Source: Ziziphus jujuba (taxonomy: Eukaryota; Streptophyta; Magnoliopsida; Rosales; Rhamnaceae). From it: 64,000 bases of DNA. The position numbers and the translations under genes were made by a program. Positions 46,594 through 58,021 of this stretch are shown here, one piece after another (positions within the stretch are counted from its first letter, which is position 1; each line of letters starts with the position of its first letter). Where the stretch lies: assembly GCF_031755915.1 (NCBI RefSeq), contig NC_083390.1, forward strand, positions 19,818,501 to 19,882,500. The letters run 5' to 3'. The notes under the pieces are model-generated. The model had not been told where the DNA came from, ran no database searches, and worked only from the letters and a program-made list of their open reading frames with translations.

Positions 46594-48419
46594 CGACGAA
46601 GCTCGACTTCTTCTTCACTTCCCCTTCAAAATTTCAGTTCTCCACTCTGGTTCATAACCAAGAGTCTTCCTTCCAACCATTACCGTTAACCAAGGAAGCT
46701 TTCGCCGAAGCTTTGCAGTCATGCCGTTCGCATACACACCAGCTCAAACAGATTCATGGACTTCTACTTACCACTGGCCTTTCAATCAAGAACAGCCTCT
46801 TGACATGTCTTCTCTCGAATCTTACTGTTTTAGGAAACATGTCTTATGCACGAAAGCTGTTTGATGATATGCACAAGCCAAGAATTTTTTTATGGAACAC
46901 CCTCATCAAAGGATATTCTAAAAATCGCATTTTTGTTGAGGCTGTGTTGGTTTATAGAGAGATGAGACTTGTTGGTGTTCGTCCTGATTCTTTTACGTTT
47001 CCTTTTGTGGTCAAGGCTTGTGGTGAGCTCCCTGAAAAATGGATTGGTTCGGGTGTCCATGCTCATGTTGTGAAATTTGGTTTGGAGTTCGTTGCTATGG
47101 TGAGGACAGAGTTGATGCTGATGTATGTGGGATTTGGGGAACTGGTTTTGGCTGATTTATTGTTTCAGAGTATGTTTGAGAGAGATTTGGTTTCTTGGAA
47201 TGCTTTGATCGCGTCTTTGGTACAAAATGGACACGCCAGCAAGGCTCTTGCTTTGTTTCGCCAGATGAGTATTGCTGGAGTTAAGCCTGATGCAGCGACT
47301 ATTGTGAGTGTTTTTTCGGGTTGTGGTCAATTAGGATGTTTGGAGATTGGGGAAGAAATTTATAGGGTCGCAAGGAAAGAAGGGATTGACTGCAATATAA
47401 TTGTTGAAAATGCGCGGCTTGATATGTATGTGAAGTGTGGTAACGCTGACAAAGCTAGGAATTTGTTTGAGAAAATGTCTAAAAGGAATCATATTTCGTG
47501 GAGCACCATGATATTAGGCTATGCCATCAACGGAGAGAGTGAAAAGGCATTGGCTTTATTCTCTAGGATGCAGAAGGATGACGTGGAACCCAACAATGTC
47601 ACCTATTTAGGGGTTTTGTCTGCATGTAGTCATGCTGGACTAGTTAATGAAGGTCGGGCTTATTTTGATTATATGACTCAATCAGATGATAAGAATATTC
47701 GACCTAGAAAAGAACACTATGCTTGTATGGTTGACCTTCTTGGCCGGTCTGGGCATTTAGAGGAGGCTTATAAATTCATAAATAGTATGCCCATTGAACC
47801 TGACTATGGAGTGTGGGGGGCTTTGTTGGGTGCCTGTGCAATTCATAAAAATGTTGAAATGGGCCAGCATGTAGCAGATCGGATTTTTCAATTATCTCCT
47901 GACATTGGTTCTTATCATGTGTTGATGTCTAACATGTATGCTGCTGCTGGAAGGTGGGACTATGTTGACAAGGTGAGGTTGAAAATGAGGAAAAAAGGTG
48001 TTAAGAAAGTAGCTGCCTGTAGCTCAGTTGAGTGTAAAGGAGAATTTCATGTTTTCTATGGTGGAGACAGATCACACCCACAGTCGTTACTAATATATGA
48101 GAAGTTGGACCAACTATTGAAAGATATGAGGAGCATAGGTTACATTCCAAAAACCAATTCTGTGTTCCATGATGTGGAAACAGAGGAAAAGGAAGCTACA
48201 GTCAGTGCTCACAGTGAAAAGCTTGCCATTGCATTTTGCCTTGTTAATATACAGCCTGAATTCCCCATTAGAGTGATGAAGAATTTGAGGATTTGTGATG
48301 ACTGTCATACATTCTCTAAGTATGTGTCTAAACTTACCATGAGGGAGATAATCATAAGAGATAAAATCCGTTTTCATCATTTTAGAAATGGTCTTTGTTC
48401 ATGCAAGGATTTCTGGTGA
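46572..48419 (+). CDS. PCMP-H37: PPR protein, PLS-type with E and DYW domains (At2g01510-like)
   Basis: An intronless 615-residue protein. A short N-terminal presequence rich in Arg, Ser and Phe suggests an organelle, probably the mitochondrion. PLS-class PPR units follow from about residue 75 (MSYARKLFDDMHKPRIFLWN) to about 430, then E motifs. The DYW deaminase domain has a GYIPKT PG-box-like start, HSE at 547-549, CDDC at 575-578 and a closing CSCKDFW (609-615). The HxE and CxxC residues needed for zinc-dependent cytidine deamination are present. The C-terminal triplet is DFW. Overall order and blocks such as CNIIVENARLDMYVKCGN resemble Arabidopsis At2g01510, so orthology is likely but untested. 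Role: site-specific C-to-U RNA editing in an organelle (family knowledge); the site is unknown. No stop or frameshift seen. Confidence 0.93.
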   Translation: MLWRRSLTTKLDFFFTSPSKFQFSTLVHNQESSFQPLPLTKEAFAEALQSCRSHTHQLKQIHGLLLTTGLSIKNSLLTCLLSNLTVLGNMSYARKLFDDMHKPRIFLWNTLIKGYSKNRIFVEAVLVYREMRLVGVRPDSFTFPFVVKACGELPEKWIGSGVHAHVVKFGLEFVAMVRTELMLMYVGFGELVLADLLFQSMFERDLVSWNALIASLVQNGHASKALALFRQMSIAGVKPDAATIVSVFSGCGQLGCLEIGEEIYRVARKEGIDCNIIVENARLDMYVKCGNADKARNLFEKMSKRNHISWSTMILGYAINGESEKALALFSRMQKDDVEPNNVTYLGVLSACSHAGLVNEGRAYFDYMTQSDDKNIRPRKEHYACMVDLLGRSGHLEEAYKFINSMPIEPDYGVWGALLGACAIHKNVEMGQHVADRIFQLSPDIGSYHVLMSNMYAAAGRWDYVDKVRLKMRKKGVKKVAACSSVECKGEFHVFYGGDRSHPQSLLIYEKLDQLLKDMRSIGYIPKTNSVFHDVETEEKEATVSAHSEKLAIAFCLVNIQPEFPIRVMKNLRICDDCHTFSKYVSKLTMREIIIRDKIRFHHFRNGLCSCKDFW

Positions 48420-49453
48420 TTCCATAGGATAATGGCCTTTTTTGGAGCTGGTCAAAACCGAAGAGATGTATCTAGTTTATTTCTGAGATTGATTGAAGAA
48501 CAACGATCACTTGTCTTTACACTAAATACTGCCTATTGTTGAAAGGGAGCATGGGACTTGAGGCCATGTGAGACAATGAACAGTATTTGAGGTTTACCAA
48601 ACAGGAAATTCAGTAGCAGAAAATCTTCTGATTGATACGAAACTGCTCAGATTAATAACTAAAATTTCCAAGCGAATATTGATTTGAAGACCTTTGAAAT
48701 TTATCCTCGTGTAAGGAAGCAGCAAATTTTGGATGGCAAATCAGCCACCATATAGGCCTATATTTCACCATCAGGGTCAAAATTAATAGATTATCTATCA
48801 AATTCATCCCTTGTCATGTAAAATCAGATTTGTCTTTGATTTGAAGAGGAAAGCTCCTCATCAAAGTTATCGGGCACGTTAAATATTTTGGATTCTAAAG
48901 TAGCTCTTACCTGATGCTATGTCCTTCCATAACGAAGTGTATTGGTTACTTTTGATTTATTGTTACTTTGAGCTTTTGACTGTATCCGAAAATGAGCTAA
49001 AGTTCTTGATTGGACAGGTCAATCCATCATGAATAATGAGAAAGTACAACATACTTTTGGAGCACTCAACTTTCAGTTAGATTGCCTTTTTTGTTTTCAC
49101 CATCTTGCTAGTAGATTCTTATTTGCTAAAGCCGAATTCTGAAGAGAAGTTCCAGGCTTCCAATTAGAGATACCAGTCTGCCCAGTACTGCTGACCCCAA
49201 AAAACATAAAAAAAATAAAAAAGGAAAAATAGACCAATCCTGTTTCAATTGTGGTTAGGTTTCTTTGGGTTCAGCTGTCATTCCAATCCAATATATTATA
49301 TTATCCAACCTATATTGCATTTTCCTAACCTAGTTGAGAGACAAGTCCAGGTAAACTACTGCTTCAGTTAACTTTGCTCTTCAAGTAGATTTTCAACCAA
49401 ATATCACCTTTCGAATGCCATTCTCCCTTTTCCTTTTTTTTCTTTTTTTGGGG

Positions 49454-49565
49454 TCATTTTTGTCTTTTTGAGATCGAAATGATCATAAAGGTATTTGTTG
49501 TATTCTAAATCATTTTTATCTTTTTAAGGTCGAAATGATCATAAAGGTATTTGTTGTATTCTTTT
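49454..49565. repeat. 56-bp tandem duplication
   Basis: Two units share TCATTTTTRTCTTTTT and CGAAATGATCATAAAGG followed by TATTTGTTGTATTCT. They differ at only a few bases, so the duplication is recent. Confidence 0.85.
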
Positions 49566-52493
49566 ACATTGAAACCTTTTTCACACCAGAAGAAATTTGA
49601 AAGTTATCTGTTTAACCATTTGCCCATGATTTTTGCACATGGAGATTACAGCAATAAGAAATATGAAAGTGAATTTAATTTTTGCTGTAAGATGGTAGGT
49701 CAAGATGGTACAAAAAATTCAAATTTTCAATTAAAGAATATTTAAATCATTCAATCAAACATAAAGGAGCTCATAATTCACCCTGAAATCCAGTAGGCCT
49801 TAAAGGGATTCTCCAGGATGTCAGAGTACCCCCCTGTTTTAAACCATTTTGGTATGAATTCAGTATTTGCCCGACTTGAATTAAAAGCGTTTTCTTGAAT
49901 AGAACTACAGGTTTTTTTAAGGCATTTCATATAGGTACCTGGTAACAACTTAGGCTTTGGAGCTAACTGTCAGCCTAAAAGAATGAATAGGGAATAAATA
50001 CAGCTATATCAAAATCTGCTTTGTGAAGGAGATTTAAAAGAACCAAGTACTGTTGAATGGCTTTGAATTCGTTTCGTTTTGAAAAAAAAAAAAAACAAAA
50101 AGCTTACTTCTTAGGTAAGTACAGGAATTGTGAACAGAAAACATGTTTAGAGAGAGCGATTTGTGAAGGTTTTCTTTTTTTCTTTTTTTCTTTTTTTTTT
50201 AATAGGGTACACAGAAAACATTAAATGTGTCCAGAAATCTTTGGATTCCGTAAAAATGACTTTTAGGCTCCTAGCCAAAACCAAAAATACTGACACAACA
50301 AAACCATTATTGGACAACAAATTTGCTCAAATCAGAGACAAAAAGTGGAACTAACATTTAATACCATTCAACTCTTTTACAGAAAAAAATTTTGTAGGAA
50401 AAAAAACAAAGAAACATTTCGGAAGTATAAATCTCTATAACCGAGGTCAAAACAAGTGGACTTGAAAAATTGCAGAAAGTAAAGGATCTTTTTTTCTCTG
50501 TCAGGCTCCAATTAGTTGAATTGTTCAGAGGTCATGATACAGTGAAAATTCCATCTACCAAGTCTAAAAGGGAAACACCCTTTACATCATTCGATTAGAA
50601 ATATGAAATTTAGATACTTTCTCACATGAAAGTGAAGTATATGCATTGCAATATTTGCATTCTGATTAATTTGGCATGACACCTTATCCATTCAATCAAA
50701 TATTTGATCCTTTAGTGGGCCCAATTTCGAAACAAAAAAAAAAAATCTTAGATATAAACCGCATTAATGTATGCAAAATTATTTTTATATGATACTATCA
50801 TATCCACATGCTTTATTGATTTACTCTATTTTATAGCTTTGTTTGTACTAATCATAGAGTAACAACCATGCATTGAAGATTTTCTCGTTTTAAAGGATAA
50901 AAAGATTATGCTTAAAATATTTGGTGCATCAGTTATTAACAAATGTGGAAACTGAATAATAATGTCGTTTGTTCTGGTCAATGTATTTATGCCTGCCAAA
51001 GAATTGTTATAATTGTTGTAAGAGTTAGAAGTTGTTAAAGAGGGTATACATGTGAAGGATTCAGAAAAAAATATCCAAAGGTCCAAGCAAAGGTTAAGAG
51101 GGAACAACACTGGGGGAGTAACCAGGTAGTACATGCACATATGGTTACCTAGAATTAAAATCTCACTGGGGGAAATAAAGCTGTTGTGGTCTGTGGAGGA
51201 TAGTGACAGGGATGAAAGAGTCCAGGGCTAAACTCAGAACTCGGTATATAATATATATATATATATATATGTATTACTCTTTAGTGGCTGAGTCTATAGG
51301 TTGCAACCTGATAGGCAATTAAAAACTGGTATGGAAGAAGAAAGAGGAGGGGAAATGCCTTTGATTGGTTATTCACTTGCTCTAATTAAATGCTAGAGGT
51401 GGGGTTGTGGGGGATGAGAAATCTGTGAAGGGTTTAAAAACTTCAAAAGAGCTAAAATTAATGTGCTTTTAAAACCAGGGTATTTCTTTCCTCTGGACCA
51501 TCAACATTTAAACAGGAAATCTAATAATGTGCATGAGGAATTAGGCCAAATGGGCCTCTGTCACGAAGAGACTTTGATTTTGGAAAAGGATTAGGATTTT
51601 AGATATTTTAAAAACTACAACATTATTAGTATGTTTGGGAACAACTCAGATAATAATGACCATTTATGTTAAGTTTTAGAATTTGGATTTGATTAATTAA
51701 ATTGGAGCTAAAAGAATCTCCCTCCAATTTATCATTACGCCAAAAAAAAATAATAATAATAATAATAAATAAATAAAGAATTGAAGATTAATACTGACAG
51801 CTTTGAAATAAATTGGTCAGCTTGGGATTTGGTTTAGGAATTAAGACCTTGATTACTGTCTTTCCATTGCTTCTGAATTTTTCCAAAAAGCTTTCCCCCC
51901 TTAAGAAAATGCAAAATTATTTGGTACAAAATATAAAAGGTCCATAGAAGGAACAAATAACATTAGAGATTAATTAAAGCATTTATTAGTAGAGATGTGG
52001 ATTTGAGATTTGTTATTCTTTTACTAAACCATTAATATATATGTCAAACCAGAAAGGAAGCATAAGGGAAAAGAGAAGGGGATAACTAATATTCAAATAT
52101 AGCAATTTCTTTGTCTAAACTCAAAGACCAAAATATTGAAACACTTGTTCTTAAAACTTTATTTCTCTTTCATGTTGCTCCAAGCTTCTTCAGGCATGTC
52201 ACAATGAAAAACTAAAACGTTGTCGTTTTATTGGCTCTAATTCCTCTTCCTAAATCTATACCTACTGAAAAGATATAAGAATCAAAACTGCTTTACATTC
52301 TTGTTCCTAAAACATTCACATACCCAGAAACTGCATGTCAAACACGCTTTTGATAGCAACCCAAGTGAAAACACACCCACATTGTACTTTTTTTGGTCAA
52401 CCAATGGAAACTTTTTTTCTTTTTTTTGGGTGCCCTCAAAGTTATTGTTCCCAAGATCATTACAGCCTGATTTGTTTTTCTTCACCCACCACA

Positions 52494-52515
52494 CCCCCCC
52501 CCCCCCCCCCCCCCC
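52494..52515. repeat. 22-base poly-C tract
   Basis: An uninterrupted run of C after a CACCCACCACA lead-in, in otherwise AT-rich DNA. The length may be unreliable in the assembly, because such runs are hard to sequence. Confidence 0.8.
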
Positions 52516-55500
52516 ATTTGTTTGCTAGTGGAAATAATTAAATAATTATTTTGTTGCCCACTTGACCATAAAAGCGATTTCAAAAAACTACATAATATTC
52601 AACATATATTTTTTATAATATTACATTAATTTTTTGAGAAACAAAGGAAAAAAACCTTTTCCCATGTATTGAAAATCTAGGTTGCAACAAACTTCTTCAT
52701 CAAGTCTAATTCTCTTACTGCTAAGAAAACATTCCAATTACATATATTTACTGAGGCAAAATCCAATATGAAAAGTAAATATAATATACTCCTTTGAAAC
52801 CCATTGCGTCGTAAGAAAAATCAATCATCCACCATTAAAAACCCATCATAAAATAGATGGTATATATGATGAGTGCGACCCACATTAATTAACATTAATA
52901 CGATGTGTTTGAGGTGGTTGATAATGTGATAAATTTATCATTTTCAACCAACTTGTGATGAAAGTTTGTGGGACCCTTATTTATTTTTTGGCATATGGTT
53001 TTCCATTGGTGATTAAAAAAAATTGTAGATGATATCATATACATATATAGTTATTAAATGAAGATCTTGTTTAGGGAAGGAAAAGAGGAGGGAAAATGCA
53101 AGCTAGCGAAATATAATGAGAGAAAAGAAACTTTGGGGGGTGGGTGGAAGCAATAAACAAGTGTTTTATTGAAGTTTGCAAAGAGAGGAGAGAGATGAGG
53201 TAGTTGCACTCTCCTCACCATGCCACCCCTCTATTAACTCAAACATTAATGTAAGGCTCTATAATGGCTCCAAGCAAACATTCATTTCATGGGAAAAGTA
53301 CCACATCTTTTGCACAAAATAAAAAACAATAACAATAATAATCCTTTTATATCTTCTTCTTCTTCTTCTTAATACCACAATAGAATCTTTTGGAGTAAGC
53401 AATTTTTATTTTTTTTTAACTTAAATTTATACAAGGAAGATTTAATTAATTTGTTTATGCTGCTTTCTAGCCATTTTTGGGGGTCTTTTTTAATAGGGTT
53501 TACTTGACACAACTCATTCCAAGGAAGTTTCTATTAGCTTTTTTAATTAGATCTTACCTTGAGAGGTTGAATTTTGTTTTGTCCATAGGTGACAAACAAC
53601 ATGTAATTTAATTGTGAATATATTATATTCATTTGATTATTTTTAATTAACTCACTGATCGAGTGGACAAATCAACCCTAATGAATACCAAAATTTAAAG
53701 TATATACAAATTGATAAATTTGTAATACTTAAATCCCATATTAAAAATTCGTGGATATTATATATTATATGATTCTGAAACAACCGTATATATTAATTAA
53801 GAATGGCAAGAAATAATCGATATATATATATATATTTTTTTTTTTTGGCTTGAATAATGGATAGTAATTTAAGTTTGGGGCAGCATCATCCTTTCCATAG
53901 AATGGCTGCTTCACATATAAAAGCTTGTGTACCATATTTTTACAAGTTGTAAGGGTTAATTATAGTGCCCCTAGACCTTGAGAAAGCGTGTTGGCCATAG
54001 AGACAAGCATACTCTTTGAGAACTTAAAAAACAAAAAATTAAAAATTAAAAATTACAAAGCAAGATCAAAATTAAAAATTAACCCAAAAAAAAATGTTTG
54101 TGTGCATTTAAGACAAATACAGATGGGACTTCGAGGAATAATCAATTAAAAGAGTCCCACAAACACATTTAAAAAGTCAGGCCAATGGTCTCTGCGTGGC
54201 TAACTATTTGGACGTTGATCTATTGTATTGTCCCCACTTGGGGTTGTACTGGCCAATGCTCGATGACCCTAGATATTATTTTCAAGCAACGGTCGTGATT
54301 TTGTTGCATTGGATCAATGTGGGATTTGATTTTCGAGGATCTATAATGTTATTACAAAAGGCTACACTTATGATAGGCATATGGCATTATTAATTGACGG
54401 TCGGGGGCTCAGTAGCAATGAAACTACAATACATTCTATGTATTTTTACAAAATCCATGACCTTATTACCTGTCTTTTCAGTGACATATTGCTGATATCT
54501 AAATCCCAATAGATTTTTTTTTTTTTTTTTTTTTGGCTGAAAAAGGTCCCAGTAGAAAGTTAAACAAAATAAAAAACCAAATTTTTATTTTTTTTATTTT
54601 TGGAAAAGCCCAAAAAGACCATGACCAATAATTAAACTCGGAATAGGAACCCTAATTTTAGTAAGGGTCATGTGGATATGATGCCTCCAATTTTATCTTG
54701 TTTTACTGTTTGTTTTCTTTGTAAGGCACTCATGAAATTAATAATATAATCATATATTGCAAAAAGGATCTTGTCATTTTTTTTTTTTTTTTGTTTCCAT
54801 ATTGATTATTAATATAATATCACCTCACTCAAAGGTTTCTAGCGGAGAATTAAAATAAATTAAGAGGAAAAAAACTGCAAGGAGGTGAGAATCTATTATT
54901 AATCGAATATGAATAGAAACAAAAAGTAAAAAAATAGTGAACGAATATTTCCATCATGCAATTAGTTAGACTCCTGAGGAAAAAAGTGTAACCAATTTTG
55001 ATTACATGTACACTAATAATAATAAATAAATAAAAATAAAAAAAGAAACCCCAAAACCCTAATCCTCAAAGTTCCATATGGTATACATTCCAAACTCAAT
55101 AGACTGAGAAAATTAGGGAATTGGGAGTGACGAAATCAGTTAAAGTATAGTGAAGAAAGCAAAAATTTAAGAGGGAAGTGAAAATGGAGTGGCCACAAAA
55201 GCAAGTTAGATGAAGAAGAATAATAACTACATACAGCAATAATAATTTAATTTAAAAAACAACAATGAATTTGAACAGAAAAAGGTACAGAAAGATAATA
55301 GACACTGCAAAAGAAACAAGAGCATTAACACTAGCCTCCTCTTTTTTCTTTTTTCCTATTTTTCTCACTCCATTACCTCATTAAGACTAATCTCTGAAAA
55401 GGCTAACGATATGCTCTCGTTCTTAATATTTCATTGGAAAAAAAAAAAAAAAAAAAAACTGAAAACAGAATTAAAAGATCGATCTTACAGTCATTTTAAC

Positions 55501-55590
55501 TTGAATTCTCTACGCATTAAACACTAACATACACAGCATAAAAATAAAAATAAAAAATAAAAAAAGAAGAAAAAAACAATTTTTTTTTCA

Positions 55591-55920
55591 CTAGTTGTGA
55601 AGAGGATTTGGACCCGTATGAACTATCCTCTTATCATCTCCATATAGAGTGTTTGGATCGCCATTGATGCTCACAAACTTATCACGATGATGACCAGGAC
55701 TTGAAGGAGCATGAAACGACGCCGTATCGAGAAAACGTGCTCTTCTAGGTGGTGGTACTGATGATTCAACATTATTATTTGTAGAGAATGAAAAACTTAC
55801 TTGATAGGAGAGAATTAAGATGAAGACCCAAAAGAAGAAAACTGCACCAATATTTCTTCTTCTTCTTCTTCTTCTTCCTTTTGTTAATAATCTTAAACCT
55901 TCTTCTTTAGCTTCTTGCAT
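55591..55920 (-). CDS. CLE: CLE-family signalling prepropeptide (CLE16/17-type)
   Basis: A 109-residue precursor on the minus strand, apparently intronless. Residues about 1-22 are charged and include seven consecutive Arg from a TCT microsatellite. A hydrophobic stretch (IGAVFFFWVFILILSYQV) follows as a late signal sequence or anchor. A variable middle comes next, and the final twelve residues RIVHTGPNPLHN form a CLE dodecapeptide. Gly6, Pro7, Pro9, His11 and Asn12 are in place, and the -HTGPNPLHN part is the CLE16/CLE17 version. CLE peptides are cut out, hydroxylated and arabinosylated at Pro, secreted, and read by LRR receptor kinases of the CLV1/BAM type. The start is the first ATG; the open frame extends 15 codons further only to a TTG. 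No residues follow the motif, as in other C-terminal CLEs. Confidence 0.92.
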   Translation of the reverse strand: MQEAKEEGLRLLTKGRRRRRRRNIGAVFFFWVFILILSYQVSFSFSTNNNVESSVPPPRRARFLDTASFHAPSSPGHHRDKFVSINGDPNTLYGDDKRIVHTGPNPLHN

Positions 55921-56394
55921 TGCACCAAACTGGAAGATATATATAATTAATGGTAGAGAGAACAAAGAACAAGAACAAGCAGAAGATGAAGAAGAAGAAG
56001 TAGAGGTTTTCAGAAGCAGACAAAGGAGAACTTGAGCTTAAAGTACTGTACAGTGTAAATGGATGAATGGGTTTTGGTAACTCTGAGAAAATGGAAGCTA
56101 GAGAGAATGAAAATTTTTTTAAAAATAAAAATAAAAAGAAATAAAAAAAAGGAAGAAACTTTTAGGAGCTCACATGATCTTGACCCTTGATTCCTGGAAC
56201 CTTCTTATATTTCTTAAATTTCACTTCTGAATCTTTGGAATTTGCACCTTTTTTACTCAAAAAACCAAAACCACAGCTACAGCTTTGCCTTTTTCTTTGG
56301 CCTTGATTTTTTTTCTTTGCCCTTTTGGCATCTGGTTTTTTGGTTTTGTTTTTTATGTTTTTATATAATTTTTTCTTTTTGTAATTTTTTAGTC

Positions 56395-56437
<43 letters not shown>

Positions 56438-57644
56438 GTCATTCTGCTTGGAGAAGGTGCGGGACTGTCCAGTATTAATAGCCGTTGTCTCCGGAAACAT
56501 ATTTTCAAAATTTATATGAAAAATAAAATATATAGTAAAAATAATGAAAGAAATAAGGAAACAAAAAAAAAAAAAAAAAAAAGGGCATTGGTAAAACAAA
56601 CTTTTGTAGTCGTACCAATCTTTTTTGCTTGTGACAGCAAGTTTGTATTTTCAGAAAAAAATAATAATAATAAATGTTAAAAATCTTTGCTTTCAAGACT
56701 TGGAGATTTGCAATATTTTCTTCATCACATGCAGTTATAATCTTTATATCTTCATTCTTGTGGTGTGTTGACTTATTTGCCCTTTCCGTTTTGTGCTTTC
56801 ATTTCTGTTATGTTTCTTGCTTTTAGTTAGTCCTTATTAGTAGGCTGCCATTTGACTTCCTTGTCTGCCTGATCTGCTCCAGTTTTATAAATATAACTTC
56901 TATATTCATATCAAATTCAATATTATTATAATTTTTATTATTTCCTCAGAGTGATCCAGACGACTTTCTAGCAATAATTTTTAATTAAGGTCATAGTCGT
57001 CTAAAACGGAATGGTTGCTTCTAAAATATAGTTTATCAAACATTGAAACAAAATTTATCAATTTTATTTTTTTTTTACTTAAATATACTTGAAATAATGC
57101 TGGCCTAAGATGTAGCTAAGCCCTGAATTGAATTCACAGTCATTATATATACTAGGAAAAAGAACCAAAAAAAAAAAAAAAGGAAAAGAAAAAGGGGAAA
57201 ATATGCCATATATTCCATAAGTGATACTTTCTAAATTTATTTTCAAAATCTGGATTTTAAAAAATTTTATGTATGCATATATATACAATTCGTTAGAATT
57301 TATGGATAGAACCTACTTAAAAAATCAGTTTGTAATTTTAAATTATTAATTGATATAATATTTTTAAACCCATATCTTAACATTATTACTATTTTACACA
57401 AAGGGTAAATATGCATATTGATATAGATATGTCCTATATAGTTTAAGTCAATTAAAAGATAGAGGTTCCACACAAAATTGTCTTTGTCATAGTTATTATT
57501 GGAACCGTGTGATGATGATTCACATTCTGTACCAATAGAGACTGATCATGTTATGCAATAGAGGATTTGGAATGACAGCTACAGCAATGGTCCATCGCAC
57601 ACCGCATTGGAAGAAGTCTATGGTCAAAATTATATATATACATA

Positions 57645-57679
<35 letters not shown>

Positions 57680-57875
57680 ATTTATCACTATTGATGATTA
57701 AATATCAATAAAATTGTATACCATAATAACTTAATTGACTGCTTTAAAAAAAAATTATCATATTATATTTTTAATATAAAATTTAATACATAATCAAAAT
57801 CAATATTTATCATTTTCATGAATTCTATTTCTACTTATCAATATATGTATATATATATATATATATATAGAAATT
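55921..57875. other. Upstream region of the CLE gene, no further gene
   Basis: Contains GAAGAA runs in the presumed CLE leader (55980-56010), a (TTA)n microsatellite at about 56399-56437, poly-A runs and (TA)n tracts at about 57646-57675 and 57846-57870. Overlapping low-complexity ORFs near 56160-56600 are microsatellite products. Confidence 0.5.
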
Positions 57876-58021
57876 CTATGGTAAGGACGGTCTGCATGAA
57901 CACCGTAGTATTAGTAACGGTTTTTTATAATATTAACGACGATTTTTTAGAAAATTGTCATTAATATTATGAAAAACTGTCACTAATACTGTGATCCGCA
58001 TGAGAACCGTCCGCACTATAG
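57876..58021. mobile_element. Palindromic MITE (146 bp)
   Basis: The left half CTATGGTAAGGACGGT...GTATTAGTAACGG is mirrored by the right half, whose reverse complement reads CTATAGTGCGGACGGT...GTATTAGTGACAG. The arms meet near 57948 with almost no loop. It would form a single 70-bp hairpin. A TSD is not clear because TA-rich DNA surrounds it. Confidence 0.7.

Larger units (their letters stand above)
48420..55590. other. Long intergenic region without a recognised gene
   Basis: About 7.2 kb. The first several hundred bases are probably PPR 3' flank. Contents: a 56-bp tandem repeat (49454-49565), (TA)n near 51248-51270, a 22-base poly-C (52494-52515), several poly-T runs and (AAT)n near 51750-51770. 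A 65-codon plus-strand frame at 54196-54393 is GC-richer than its surroundings but matches nothing I know. The last stretch (about 55250-55590) is likely 3' leader of the minus-strand CLE gene. A non-coding RNA cannot be excluded by eye. Confidence 0.5.

Noticed and set aside
54196..54393. 65-codon plus-strand ORF
   Set aside because: Slightly GC-richer than its surroundings but no known motif, no flanking exons and no repeat partner.
56162..56599. 145-codon minus-strand ORF with poly-Asn and Lys-rich stretches
   Set aside because: Produced by a (TTA)n microsatellite and poly-A tracts; low-complexity composition throughout.
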